This document shows positions 26,579 through 35,053 of a DNA stretch of 64,000 nucleotides, piece after piece. The position numbers and the translations under genes were made by a program. How positions within the stretch are numbered: position 1 is the first letter of the stretch; each line of letters begins with the position of its first letter. Origin of the DNA: F23-D06 sp963643165 (lineage in GTDB: Bacteria > Bacteroidota > Bacteroidia > Bacteroidales > WCHB1-69); contig CAVIJD010000002.1 of the NCBI GenBank assembly GCA_963643165.1, positions 36,132-100,131 of the forward strand, written 5' to 3'. The notes under the pieces are model-generated. The model saw only the letters and a list, made by a program, of their open reading frames with translations, ran no database searches and was not told the DNA's origin.

Positions 26579-27079
26579 ATGAAAAAATTATTATTGTTAG
26601 TTAGCATCTGTTTAATCGGTATCAGCGCATCTTTTGCAGAAGACGATCCCGCAATCATTGTCCGTAAGTACAACGGTGGATGGTGGGCCTGGCTCAATTT
26701 GTACAACAGAGTTGAATATACGCCCTCGACAGATGGCGGTCCTGCAATTCTGGAATGTAGCGGAAAGGGTTTCAGCTTCTGCCGCGTCCCGTCTGCTTCA
26801 TTCAATTATGTCCTTGGTTCGACAAACAACGGAACCGTCAATATGACGCCGCAAGTCAACGCCAGACTCATAGATGCTGTCAACCAGTTGATTGAACAAA
26901 GTGAAAACAGAGGTTCAAAAGGGGTGACTAACGGAACGGCATCCACGAAGATTGCCGTGCAAGGTTCCTCCAAGAAGGTAGATACTTATGTCGTGAAGGC
27001 AAAATGGTCCTATAACCAGTACGGCGAAGGCACCGTGAATATCTATATCGACAAGTTGAACCTTTTGCAAAGACAATAA
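26579..27079 (+). CDS. Secreted protein of unknown function
   Basis: The 166-residue protein has a clean signal peptide (1-20, ending SASFA-E). A small mature domain begins DDPAIIVRKYNGGWWAWLNLYNRVEYTP, has one pair of cysteines (in LECSGKGFSFCRV), and ends in alternating beta strands (TYVVKAKWSYNQYG, VNIYIDKLNLL). No family is recognised. It is transcribed from a strong promoter after a 225-base leader and is followed 42 bases later by another secreted-protein gene on the same strand. It may be an envelope or surface protein with a disulfide. Confidence 0.7.
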   Translation: MKKLLLLVSICLIGISASFAEDDPAIIVRKYNGGWWAWLNLYNRVEYTPSTDGGPAILECSGKGFSFCRVPSASFNYVLGSTNNGTVNMTPQVNARLIDAVNQLIEQSENRGSKGVTNGTASTKIAVQGSSKKVDTYVVKAKWSYNQYGEGTVNIYIDKLNLLQRQ

Positions 27080-27121
27080 TCCGCCTGAATTAGCGAAGGA
27101 TAATTATAAATCAATATAGAA

Positions 27122-28771
27122 ATGAAAAAGATAGGAATTATTATGCTCTGCCTCACAGGGTTCTTCAGTGGGGAATCGTGCTTCGGCCAAGAATGGATGG
27201 GTTCGCAATTCGCACTCGACACGGTTGTTGAGATGAAAGGCAACTACGACGGGTACAATGTGAACAAACTGGTGTGCTGCATCTGCGACGGGGTGTTCTA
27301 CTTTACCGAAATGCAAGCGTTCCAACATTCCCAGAACGGTCATGTCGCCACGATCCACGCACTCTCCCTGAAGGACTATGCCCAGTCTGAACTGACCTTT
27401 TCGCTGCCACAATCTTTCCCGAAGAAATATGAGGTGGAAAACAGTTTTTGGGTGTATGACTTCAGAATCTATGAAGACAGGGCTGTAATTTCTGTCCAGG
27501 ACTATATTCTCCTGTACCGCCGCAACGGAGGTTCTATGTTCCAATTCGACACGATGGTCCACCGCCCCGTAAGCATGGCCGTGTTCCTGAAAGACAACAA
27601 ACTGCATTATTTCACGGAAGACCACGACAAAGGCTATCGCTGGAATTGCCTGGACCTCCAGACCGGCAAGGACAAGGTGCTGACGGAACTGAAATACGAG
27701 GCTCCACATATCGTGCAGGCTAATCCTAATCGCTATCTCTTTCACGATGAAAACAATGTTTACTTTTTGAGTACAAGGTATCCCGTTCTACATAAATATG
27801 ATCAGGATGGCCGCCGGGTAGAGGACATTACGTTCAGCCTGCCCGGCTGGCATCCTTTTGAAGACGAGTTTATCAAACGCAGCCTCTCCTACGAGTACGG
27901 GGCTGCGCGAATCTATGCCACGATGGACAAGGTCTTCAGTTATTCGTATCCTAAACTGGTGTTCCCCATAGGCGGAAGTTACCTGATGTACTATACTCAG
28001 TATGATACGGCTACCGGAAAGTCGGCCCCGATGTATGCCCTGTCAGAAAAGGGTGACTCTGTCAAGATGTATGGCTGCCAAGACTTGCAAAACGAGCCCT
28101 ACGGGGCAGACCGATTCCCGTTTAACCTGCTGGCTCCGCTCGAGGACAAGGCCCGGACCAGCTGGGGCGACCTGCTCGTTGAGGTCACGGCAGGCATCAG
28201 CAACCCGTGGAACGGTCTGACCCCGGCAGAATATAAACAGGAAAAGGAACGGTTTTTCCGCAAAAACGAACCGGTCCTGCAAGTCAGGGTGATGCGCCTC
28301 AAGAACAGTGCCCCGGCAGAACAGGTCTTCTTTTATGATGAGGATGACAAACCACATTCATTGAACGACTTGAATGTTGACAAACAGGTGCTGCTGCTGC
28401 ATCAGTCGCTGGAGTGCTCGGCCTGCAACAGCCATATCCTGCGCATTATGAACACACTTGACACGGCAGATGTCCGTATCGGAATTATGTATGCCAAATA
28501 TTATGGGGCGTTGAGCGAAAGAGAAACACGCTATAGTACAGCACAATACATGGACAAACACTATAATCTCTATTATCTGCTGCCGGGTTTCGGCGAACAA
28601 TACCCCCAGTTCTTCGCCCGGAATCCCCGCAGTTATCCGTTGGTGTGCCTGTATGAGCGCGGCAAGACCCCCCTTTTGTTCTCGGTAAACGAGATATTCA
28701 CCGACAACGAATATACCCTTGAGTTCTCCCCCGCCTTTATGGAGGCCTGGCGGAAGTTCCTGTCAAAGTGA
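27122..28771 (+). CDS. Secreted beta-propeller-like protein with C-terminal thioredoxin-like domain
   Basis: The 549-residue protein has a signal peptide (1-22, ending CFGQ). A long beta-rich region follows (about 30-400), with repeated four-strand text such as YILLYRRNGGSMFQFDTM, KLHYFTEDHDKGYRWNCLD and PVLHKYDQDGRRVEDITF; this fits a six-bladed propeller of the type common in Bacteroidetes lipoproteins. The last ~130 residues have KQVLLLHQSLECSACNSHIL with a CxxC motif, followed by a thioredoxin-like strand order (VRIGIMYAKYYG, SYPLVCLYERG). The fusion suggests a periplasmic redox or sensing role. No closer assignment is possible. Confidence 0.65.
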   Translation: MKKIGIIMLCLTGFFSGESCFGQEWMGSQFALDTVVEMKGNYDGYNVNKLVCCICDGVFYFTEMQAFQHSQNGHVATIHALSLKDYAQSELTFSLPQSFPKKYEVENSFWVYDFRIYEDRAVISVQDYILLYRRNGGSMFQFDTMVHRPVSMAVFLKDNKLHYFTEDHDKGYRWNCLDLQTGKDKVLTELKYEAPHIVQANPNRYLFHDENNVYFLSTRYPVLHKYDQDGRRVEDITFSLPGWHPFEDEFIKRSLSYEYGAARIYATMDKVFSYSYPKLVFPIGGSYLMYYTQYDTATGKSAPMYALSEKGDSVKMYGCQDLQNEPYGADRFPFNLLAPLEDKARTSWGDLLVEVTAGISNPWNGLTPAEYKQEKERFFRKNEPVLQVRVMRLKNSAPAEQVFFYDEDDKPHSLNDLNVDKQVLLLHQSLECSACNSHILRIMNTLDTADVRIGIMYAKYYGALSERETRYSTAQYMDKHYNLYYLLPGFGEQYPQFFARNPRSYPLVCLYERGKTPLLFSVNEIFTDNEYTLEFSPAFMEAWRKFLSK

Positions 28772-28807
28772 ACCGCCGCTGAGATGAGAAGAGATTTGTA
28801 AAAATGA

Positions 28808-28816
28808 TATTTTTGC
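28808..28816 (+). promoter_or_regulatory. Bacteroidetes -7 promoter element for the DUF58-radC pair
   Basis: TATTTTTGC, 22 bases before the ATG at 28838. Confidence 0.65.
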
Positions 28817-28837
28817 AGCCCGAAAACTCAGAAAAAG

Positions 28838-29773
28838 ATGCCATACACGATAGACCTAACGAAAATAACGCAGTACGACAATGTTGAATTTGTCGCCAAG
28901 CAAGTGGTGGAGGGTTTCATAACAGGGATACACAAGAGCCCGATGCACGGTTTTTCAGTGGAGTTTGCAGAACACCGCCAGTACAATACGGGCGAGCCGG
29001 TAAGACATATAGACTGGAAACTGTATGCCCGCACCGACAAGCTTTTCGTCAAGCAGTATGAGGAGGAGACCAACCTCCGTTGCCATCTGGTTATCGACAA
29101 TTCGGCATCTATGTATTTTCCGGTGCGCAAGCATTATTCATTGGCTGAACCGAACAAGGTTTTCTTTTCCGTGTATGCGGCGGCTGTCTTGATGCAGATT
29201 TTCAAGAGCCAGCGCGACGCCGTCGGCTTGAGCCTCTTTTCTGACAAACTGGAACTGCACACCGCCGCCCGCGGCGGCGACGCCCACAACAAAATGATCT
29301 ACCGCGAACTGGAGAAGGTGCTGCAGCCTATCGGCACGGAGGTGCATAAGGGCTCAATGGTGGCAGACACGTTGCACCAAATTGCAGAACAGATTCATAG
29401 AAGGTCGCTGGTCATTATCTTCAGCGATATGTTCGAAAGCCAAAAAAATGTCGAAGACTTGATGCTTGCCCTAGGACATCTGCGCCACAACAAACATGAG
29501 GTCGTGCTGTTCCATACGTTCGACAAGAGCCTGGAATATGACTTCGCTTTCGAGAACCGACTCTATCGTTTTGTGGATATGGAAACTGGCAATGAAATAA
29601 AAGTTCATGCCAACAATATCCGGGAGTTCTATCAACACGAGGTTCATGACTTTTTCCATGAGATCAAGGTGAAATGCGGCCAGTATCAGGTGGATGTAGT
29701 CCCCGTTGACATTACGCAAGGATTCGACCAGATTCTGCTGCCCTACTTGCTGAAGCGTTCACATACGGTCTGA
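28838..29773 (+). CDS. DUF58 domain protein (vWA-like)
   Basis: The 311-residue soluble protein has the DUF58 start region (GIHKSPMHGFSVEFAEHRQY) and the conserved phrase GEPVRHIDWKLYARTDKLFVKQYEEE. A von Willebrand A-like core follows, with the metal-site motif VIDNSASM, and a later LVIIFSDMFES. DUF58 proteins usually work with MoxR-type AAA ATPases, probably in assembling or maturing other complexes. No MoxR gene lies next to it here. It shares one base with radC (TGATG). Confidence 0.88.
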   Translation: MPYTIDLTKITQYDNVEFVAKQVVEGFITGIHKSPMHGFSVEFAEHRQYNTGEPVRHIDWKLYARTDKLFVKQYEEETNLRCHLVIDNSASMYFPVRKHYSLAEPNKVFFSVYAAAVLMQIFKSQRDAVGLSLFSDKLELHTAARGGDAHNKMIYRELEKVLQPIGTEVHKGSMVADTLHQIAEQIHRRSLVIIFSDMFESQKNVEDLMLALGHLRHNKHEVVLFHTFDKSLEYDFAFENRLYRFVDMETGNEIKVHANNIREFYQHEVHDFFHEIKVKCGQYQVDVVPVDITQGFDQILLPYLLKRSHTV

Positions 29774-30483
29774 TGAAAAAGGAGACCAAGGCGTCCGGAC
29801 TTTCAATTGCCGAATGGAGCAAGCAGGACAGGCCTCGCGAGAAATTTATGGAGAAAGGCATCTCGTCGCTTTCAGATGCTGAACTGGTCGCTATCTTGCT
29901 GCGAACAGGCACGGCTTCTGAGAATGCCGTGGATCTGGCCCGGAGGTTGCTTGCCGGATGCGGAAATCAACTGCAAACATTGGCAACATGTTCTTTGAAA
30001 ACGCTTCTTGAAACCAAAGGCATAGGGGTTGCCAAAGCCGTGACCCTGCACGCCGCGTTCGAAATCGGGAACCGCATCCGGGCCGAAAAGGTGATGGAAA
30101 CGAAACGCATTAACAGTATCCTTGATGTGGTGGAACTGATGCAGGACAAAATCGCCAACCTGCCGCATGAGGAGTTTTGGGCCGTCTATCTCAACCAAGC
30201 CGGCCGCATCCTCGATGTGAGGCAAATCGGGAAAGGCGGCCTCACCGATACTTTGGTGGACATCCGCACCCTCATTCAATTTGCCCTCGACCAAAGGGCA
30301 ACCAGTATGATCGTCTGCCATAACCACCCCTCAGGCGCCATGCGCCCAAGCCAGGCCGACATCCGACTGACACACCAGATCCAAGAGGCCTCTCGACTTT
30401 TCAAAATCGCTCTCGTGGATCACGTTATTCTGCATAAAGACGCTTATTTCAGTTTTGTCAATGAGGGACTCCTCTCAACCTGA
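29773..30483 (+). CDS. radC: RadC family JAB-domain protein
   Basis: The 236-residue protein has an N-terminal helical region (about 1-100), with LREKF-type text (RPREKFMEKG), LSDAELVAILLRTGT and a helix-hairpin-helix (ETKGIGVAKAVTL). It then has a JAB1/MPN metal-binding domain with the motif CHNHPSGAMRPSQADI (HxHPSG plus Asp). RadC's proposed repair role is not well established. Its start overlaps the DUF58 stop by one base, so the pair is translationally coupled. The full-length form rather than a short plasmid-type copy argues for a chromosomal housekeeping gene. Confidence 0.93.
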   Translation: MKKETKASGLSIAEWSKQDRPREKFMEKGISSLSDAELVAILLRTGTASENAVDLARRLLAGCGNQLQTLATCSLKTLLETKGIGVAKAVTLHAAFEIGNRIRAEKVMETKRINSILDVVELMQDKIANLPHEEFWAVYLNQAGRILDVRQIGKGGLTDTLVDIRTLIQFALDQRATSMIVCHNHPSGAMRPSQADIRLTHQIQEASRLFKIALVDHVILHKDAYFSFVNEGLLST

Positions 30484-30550
30484 CCCGCCTCGCTCCGCAA
30501 GGCTGCGCCCAAAGGCTGCCCTGCTGGAATGACCGCCCCGGATAATTTTG

Positions 30551-30559
30551 TACTTTTGC
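30551..30559 (+). promoter_or_regulatory. Bacteroidetes -7 promoter element for the YfcC-type carrier
   Basis: TACTTTTGC, 25 bases before the ATG at 30584. Confidence 0.65.
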
Positions 30560-30583
30560 ACGTTTTTTCCAAATATTTCAAAT

Positions 30584-32188
30584 ATGCGTAAGAATTTCAA
30601 GATTCCTCACACTTTTACTATCGTTTTTGTCCTGATTGTTGTGTGTGCTGTGCTCACTTGGATTGTGCCGGGCGGCGAGTTCGAACGGCAGTCCGTCATG
30701 GTTGACGGTCATGAGAAGAGTGTTGTTGTGGCCGATTCCTATCATCAAGCCGAGAATAACCCCCAGACGTGGCAGATATTCACCGCCCTCTTTAAGGGGT
30801 TTAACCGGACTTCTGACATTATTGTGTTCATCTTGATGATTGGCGGCGCTTTCTGGGTGATGAACGAGACGAAGGCTATCAACAAGGGCATTTATTTCTT
30901 CTTGGATAAAACAGAAAGAATACAGCAACTCCCGTTCTTCCGGAAAGTCGGGGTGAATAATCTACTGATAGTTGCTATAATGTTGCTGTTCAGCATTTTC
31001 GGCTCTGTGTTCGGCATGAGTGAAGAGACGATAGCCTTTGTCGTGATTTTCATACCGCTGGCTATTTCTATGGGGTACGATTCTATTGTCGGGGTGCTGA
31101 TGTGCTATGTGGCGGCGCATGTGGGCTTTGCCGGCGCTATGCTCAATCCGTTCACGATAGGTATAGCCCAAGGACTTTCAGGGCTGCCCGCCTTTTCTGG
31201 GATTGGCTACCGCTTTTTCTGTTGGGTGATCCTGACGCTTGCGGCGATTGTCTTTACGCTGCTTTATGCCCGAAAGGTGAAGAAAAGCCCCGAGAAGTCG
31301 CCGATGTACGAGTTGGACCAGTATTGGCGCGACCGCAGCGAGCGGGTCAGTGTTGACCAGTCTGTTGAGCGTTCTACACTTGCGACGTATGTTGTCTATG
31401 GCATTGTTGCTGCCGTGTTGGTTTACTGTGCGTTTGCACTGCCGGAAACAGCCTTGAAGGTGGGCTCCGATTCACACAAAATTGTGCTCTTCCCCGTGCT
31501 TGCCGCTTGCTTTGTCGTGCTCGGCTTTTTCGCCTTGCGCAAGTCGGTACATCACTTTATCCTTGTGCTGCTCCTGTTTACGGTGCTGGTGTTGGTGACG
31601 GGCGTGTTGGGTTATGGCTGGTATGTGATGGAGATTGCCGGACTTTTCTTCGCGATGGGGCTCGCCGCCGGGTTGGCATACGGCTTCCGTCTCGACAAGG
31701 TGGTCCGACTCTTCCTGGACGGCTGCAAGGATATCCTGGTGGCGGCACTGATTGTCGGCTTGGCCGGCGGAATCATTGTCATATTGGAAGACGGCAAGAT
31801 TATCGACCCTATTCTCTATGCGGTTTCCCGGTGCTTTGGCGAGTCGGGCAGAATTGGCACTACAGGTGTGATGTACGCAATGCAGAATCTGCTCAACCTC
31901 ATCATCCCGTCAGGCTCCGCTAAGGCCGCACTCACGATACCTATGATGGCCGAATGGTCGGACCTTATGGGCGTGTCACGGCAACTTACCGTTCTGGCAT
32001 TCCAGTTCGGTGACGGGTTTACGAATATGATTACTCCAACGTCGGGCGTGCTCGTCGGCGTGCTGGGCGTGGCCAGAATCCCTTATTCCACTTGGTTCAA
32101 GTTTATCTGGCCTTTTATTGTGGCATTGATTGTCGCGGGGTTCTTCTTGCTCCTGCCCCCATTGTTTATGTCGCTCGTGGGGTTTTAG
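30584..32188 (+). CDS. YfcC/ArcD-type membrane carrier
   Basis: The 534 residues hold about twelve to thirteen membrane helices, starting with KIPHTFTIVFVLIVVCAVLTWIVPGGEFER, a typical YfcC opening. Other family blocks are IGGAFWVMNETKAINKGI, FGMSEETIAFVVIFIPLA, and the late LIIPSGSAKAALTIPMMAEWSDLMG with GFTNMITPTSGVLVGVLG. The family (DcuC/ArcD superfamily) moves amino acids, peptides or C4-dicarboxylates across the inner membrane; the substrate is not evident. An upstream ATG at 30548 precedes the -7 element and is rejected. Its end overlaps the convergent TPR gene by 4 bases. Confidence 0.88.
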   Translation: MRKNFKIPHTFTIVFVLIVVCAVLTWIVPGGEFERQSVMVDGHEKSVVVADSYHQAENNPQTWQIFTALFKGFNRTSDIIVFILMIGGAFWVMNETKAINKGIYFFLDKTERIQQLPFFRKVGVNNLLIVAIMLLFSIFGSVFGMSEETIAFVVIFIPLAISMGYDSIVGVLMCYVAAHVGFAGAMLNPFTIGIAQGLSGLPAFSGIGYRFFCWVILTLAAIVFTLLYARKVKKSPEKSPMYELDQYWRDRSERVSVDQSVERSTLATYVVYGIVAAVLVYCAFALPETALKVGSDSHKIVLFPVLAACFVVLGFFALRKSVHHFILVLLLFTVLVLVTGVLGYGWYVMEIAGLFFAMGLAAGLAYGFRLDKVVRLFLDGCKDILVAALIVGLAGGIIVILEDGKIIDPILYAVSRCFGESGRIGTTGVMYAMQNLLNLIIPSGSAKAALTIPMMAEWSDLMGVSRQLTVLAFQFGDGFTNMITPTSGVLVGVLGVARIPYSTWFKFIWPFIVALIVAGFFLLLPPLFMSLVGF

Positions 32189-33024
32189 CGACTGTTCTTG
32201 TATTCTTCGGCATAGCGGTAGAACTTCCGAGCCATTTCCATGTTGTGCCGGCGTTCGGCTTCCCGCGCAATGGACAGGTAGGATTCATATACCCCCTCGC
32301 GTGAACGGAGTATGCCGCGATAATAGTCGTCGTTGCAGTATCCTGTCGGCATGTTGGAGCAAAATTGCTCTAAGGCTAAAAAGACTTCCAACGCATCTGC
32401 CGACCGGTTGCAACGGGCCAGCGAGTCGCCAATATGATAAAGCTGGTCGTAAAGCTCTATGGTGAAGTCGGACACGTCCCGCTCTTGTTGCTCCGTCAAT
32501 GTCGGCAAAAGGTAGAGGTTGTGGATGAGCGCTACACTCTCTTTGTAGGAGCCCATGGCAAGACTCAGCCGTGCTTTTAACAGGAGGGCCTCAGGATTGC
32601 CCGGATTGTATTGCAGCGCACGGTCTATGTTGTATAGTGCCGCCGATGTGTCGCGGAACAGAATCCCCTCGATGGCATGCTCGTAAAAAATGCCGTCCAC
32701 ATGCGCTTTCAACACCGACAGCCGCTGCTCCGCCTTGTCCGCTTGTACCGCAACTTTCATGAAGGCGGCTTTGGCTTCGTAATAGTCAAGATGCAGGCAT
32801 TTGTACAAGTAGGGGAGTTCCGTGTCCCTGAACTGGTCAATTTCTTTGCGGATGTCTTGCAGGAAGAGATAGTGCAGGCTTATCAGTTCCGGATTGTCAT
32901 AGTTGAGTTTGTCGAGCCGATTCTCCCATTGACGGAATGTGACGTAGGCACTGTCGCATGCATGCTGCGCATGCAGGCTCGACAGAATGATGCAGAATCC
33001 GGCTAAAATCAGGTGTCTTTTCAA
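32185..33024 (-). CDS. Exported TPR-like protein of unknown function
   Basis: The 279-residue protein has a signal peptide (1-19, ending LHAQ). Helical repeats follow (YYEAKAAFMKVAVQADKAEQRL, ALYNIDRALQYNPGNPEALLLKARLSLAMGSY, MEMARKFYRYAEEYKN) that fit tetratricopeptide folds. No specific family is recognised. It begins 3 bases after the thioredoxin lipoprotein gene, so murD, thioredoxin and this gene form one operon. Confidence 0.7.
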   Translation of the reverse strand: MKRHLILAGFCIILSSLHAQHACDSAYVTFRQWENRLDKLNYDNPELISLHYLFLQDIRKEIDQFRDTELPYLYKCLHLDYYEAKAAFMKVAVQADKAEQRLSVLKAHVDGIFYEHAIEGILFRDTSAALYNIDRALQYNPGNPEALLLKARLSLAMGSYKESVALIHNLYLLPTLTEQQERDVSDFTIELYDQLYHIGDSLARCNRSADALEVFLALEQFCSNMPTGYCNDDYYRGILRSREGVYESYLSIAREAERRHNMEMARKFYRYAEEYKNSR

Positions 33025-33027
33025 CGG

Positions 33028-33588
33028 CTATTCGCTGAGGAAATCGTCAAAGGTCTTTTTCAGTTCGGGCTGCGACACATAGCCGACCATCTTTTTGGGT
33101 TGGCTTGTCCGGTTGAAGAACAGCAGGGTAGGGATGTTTTGGATGCCAAAGGCCTGACAAACGTCCGAGGCTTTGTCCACGTTGACAGAATAGACGATGA
33201 TTTTGCCTTTGTATTCTTTGGCGAGGCTCTCCAAGACCGGCTTGAGTTTCATGCAAGGTCCGCACCAGCCGGCATAGAAATCTACCACGCAAGGCGTATG
33301 TCCTTTGTAACGGAAGCCTTTGGGGTCGTCAATGTCGGTGACATATTTGGTGAAATCTTCGGAAGAGAGGAGAATGACGTTGCCCGAAAGGTCCTCTTTT
33401 AAGGGTGCCTGATCCGCATTGGCGTCGTCGGGGTCCGGGAGTTGTCGGGTCTTGGTGGCCGTTTCGGTTTCCGCTCCCGTTGTGCCGTCCAGACTTCCCT
33501 CATCGGGTGCGGCTTTGCCCCCACAGGCTTGGAGAAGGAGTGCCGAGAAGAAGAAAAAAAGGAGGAAAGAAAGGTTTGTTTTACGCAT
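33028..33588 (-). CDS. Thioredoxin-fold lipoprotein
   Basis: The start at 33588 gives a lipoprotein signal (MRKTNLSF...LLLQAC, lipid on Cys22); a longer reading from 33642 lies inside murD. After an acidic linker (about 25-75) comes a complete thioredoxin domain with the active site FYAGWCGPCMKLKPVL and the cis-Pro segment NIPTLLFFN. It is predicted to act as a periplasmic, membrane-tethered thiol oxidoreductase. It overlaps the end of murD by 8 bases. Confidence 0.9.
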   Translation of the reverse strand: MRKTNLSFLLFFFFSALLLQACGGKAAPDEGSLDGTTGAETETATKTRQLPDPDDANADQAPLKEDLSGNVILLSSEDFTKYVTDIDDPKGFRYKGHTPCVVDFYAGWCGPCMKLKPVLESLAKEYKGKIIVYSVNVDKASDVCQAFGIQNIPTLLFFNRTSQPKKMVGYVSQPELKKTFDDFLSE

Positions 33589-34972
33589 GTTGTGATGATT
33601 TTTCTTGAATGTATTGTTTGAAGATGCGTCCGCGCTCCTCAAAGTTCTTGAATTGGTCGTAAGAGGCTGCGGCGGGCGACAACAGGACGATTTTGTTCGG
33701 CGTCGTCTTGTCGAAAGCGTAGTCGATGATTTTCCGGAAGTCGTCTTCTATGATGTAGTCGTGCGGGACGGGAAACTGTGCTTCCCATTCTTTGAAGATG
33801 CGCCGACCCGCCGGACCGGTGAAAGCGATGTGGGCTATGGGGTTCAGATGCAGGAATTGTATGAGTTTCTGGTAGTCGATGCCGCGGTCGAAGCCGCCTA
33901 AGATGAGGGTGTCAACTTTGCGCAAGGTCTCGACGGCGGCCATGGTGGCTTCCGGAATGGTGGAAATGCTGTCGTTGTAGAACCGTATGCCGTTGAACGT
34001 GCCCACAAATTCTATGCGGTTGGGAAGTCCGCGGAATGTCTGCAGTCCGGCCATAATCTCGTCATGAGACACCCCCTCGTGCCGACAAACTGCAACGGCC
34101 GCCATAATGTTGTAAAAGTTGTGTGTGCCCGGAAGGTTGTGGTACTCGCGCAGGTCATACTCGTCGAGCGGTGTGCTGCTGTCAGAGAAACGGACAATGC
34201 CGTGCTGACAGCAGGCGGTCAGCCCGTTGTATTTCCGCTCCCCGAAGATGCAACGCGTGCGGTTGTACTCAAATCGCTTCATCAACTCGGGGATGTGCTC
34301 GTCGTCGCCGTTATAGACCAGGAAGTTCTCGTACGACTGGTATTTGGTGATGTTCATCTTGGCCAATTGGTAGTCGTTGAACGAGATGAAATGGTCAAGG
34401 TGCTCCTGAAACAGGTTGAGCAGCACGGCGGTGTCGGGCGAACAGTGAACAAATTCGAGTTGGTGCGCCGACAGTTCAGCCACTACTGCCGTGGCAGGGC
34501 TGATGCTGTCGATGATGTCGAAGAAAGGCACGCCGATGTTGCCCGCCAACAAGGTGTTGCGTCCCGCACTTTTGAGCAGATGGTAAATCAGCGAGGCCGT
34601 CGTGCTCTTGCCTTTGGTGCCTGTCACACCGATGACTTGCCGGTGAAAGGCTTCCAGAAAAAGGTTGGTCTGCGAGGTTATGCGCGACGTTTCTACAAGA
34701 TATCCCAGTTTGTTGAAATTGACCCCCGGAGTCTTGAAGATGAGGTCGTACTCGTTGAGGTTCTGGTCGTAACCCTCGCCTTTGATGAAGCGGACGTGCT
34801 CGTCTTGGATCTCGCTTGTGTTGAGGTTGGCGTTGCCGTCGGCGATGACTATCGGCATGTCCGGAAAATGCTTCCGGATGAAACGGTAGGTGGAGACACC
34901 CTCTTTGCCAAAGCCGAGGATGATAATCTTCTTGTTGTCTATCTGCTGCAGAATGTAATCGGGTGATGCCAT
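33581..34972 (-). CDS. murD: UDP-N-acetylmuramoyl-L-alanine--D-glutamate ligase
   Basis: MurD adds D-glutamate to the peptidoglycan precursor in the cytoplasm. The 463 residues show the Rossmann start IIILGFGKEGVSTY, the P-loop GVTGTKGKSTTASLI, the middle-domain LLNLFQEHLDHF with its carbamylated-lysine region, and the C-terminal substrate domain with NDSISTIPEA. It is not in the usual dcw cluster with other mur genes, but heads a small operon with a thioredoxin lipoprotein and a TPR protein. A -7 element precedes it. Confidence 0.94.
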   Translation of the reverse strand: MASPDYILQQIDNKKIIILGFGKEGVSTYRFIRKHFPDMPIVIADGNANLNTSEIQDEHVRFIKGEGYDQNLNEYDLIFKTPGVNFNKLGYLVETSRITSQTNLFLEAFHRQVIGVTGTKGKSTTASLIYHLLKSAGRNTLLAGNIGVPFFDIIDSISPATAVVAELSAHQLEFVHCSPDTAVLLNLFQEHLDHFISFNDYQLAKMNITKYQSYENFLVYNGDDEHIPELMKRFEYNRTRCIFGERKYNGLTACCQHGIVRFSDSSTPLDEYDLREYHNLPGTHNFYNIMAAVAVCRHEGVSHDEIMAGLQTFRGLPNRIEFVGTFNGIRFYNDSISTIPEATMAAVETLRKVDTLILGGFDRGIDYQKLIQFLHLNPIAHIAFTGPAGRRIFKEWEAQFPVPHDYIIEDDFRKIIDYAFDKTTPNKIVLLSPAAASYDQFKNFEERGRIFKQYIQEKSSQHA

Positions 34973-35002
34973 GTTGTAAAGTGCGTGTTCTTTGTGCAGG
35001 CG

Positions 35003-35011
35003 GCAAAGATA
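35003..35011 (-). promoter_or_regulatory. Bacteroidetes -7 promoter element for murD
   Basis: TATCTTTGC on the minus strand, 31 bases before the murD start. Confidence 0.75.
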
Positions 35012-35053
35012 CTGTTTTTTTATATCAGCCGCTCTAATCTGTCGCCTACCTGC

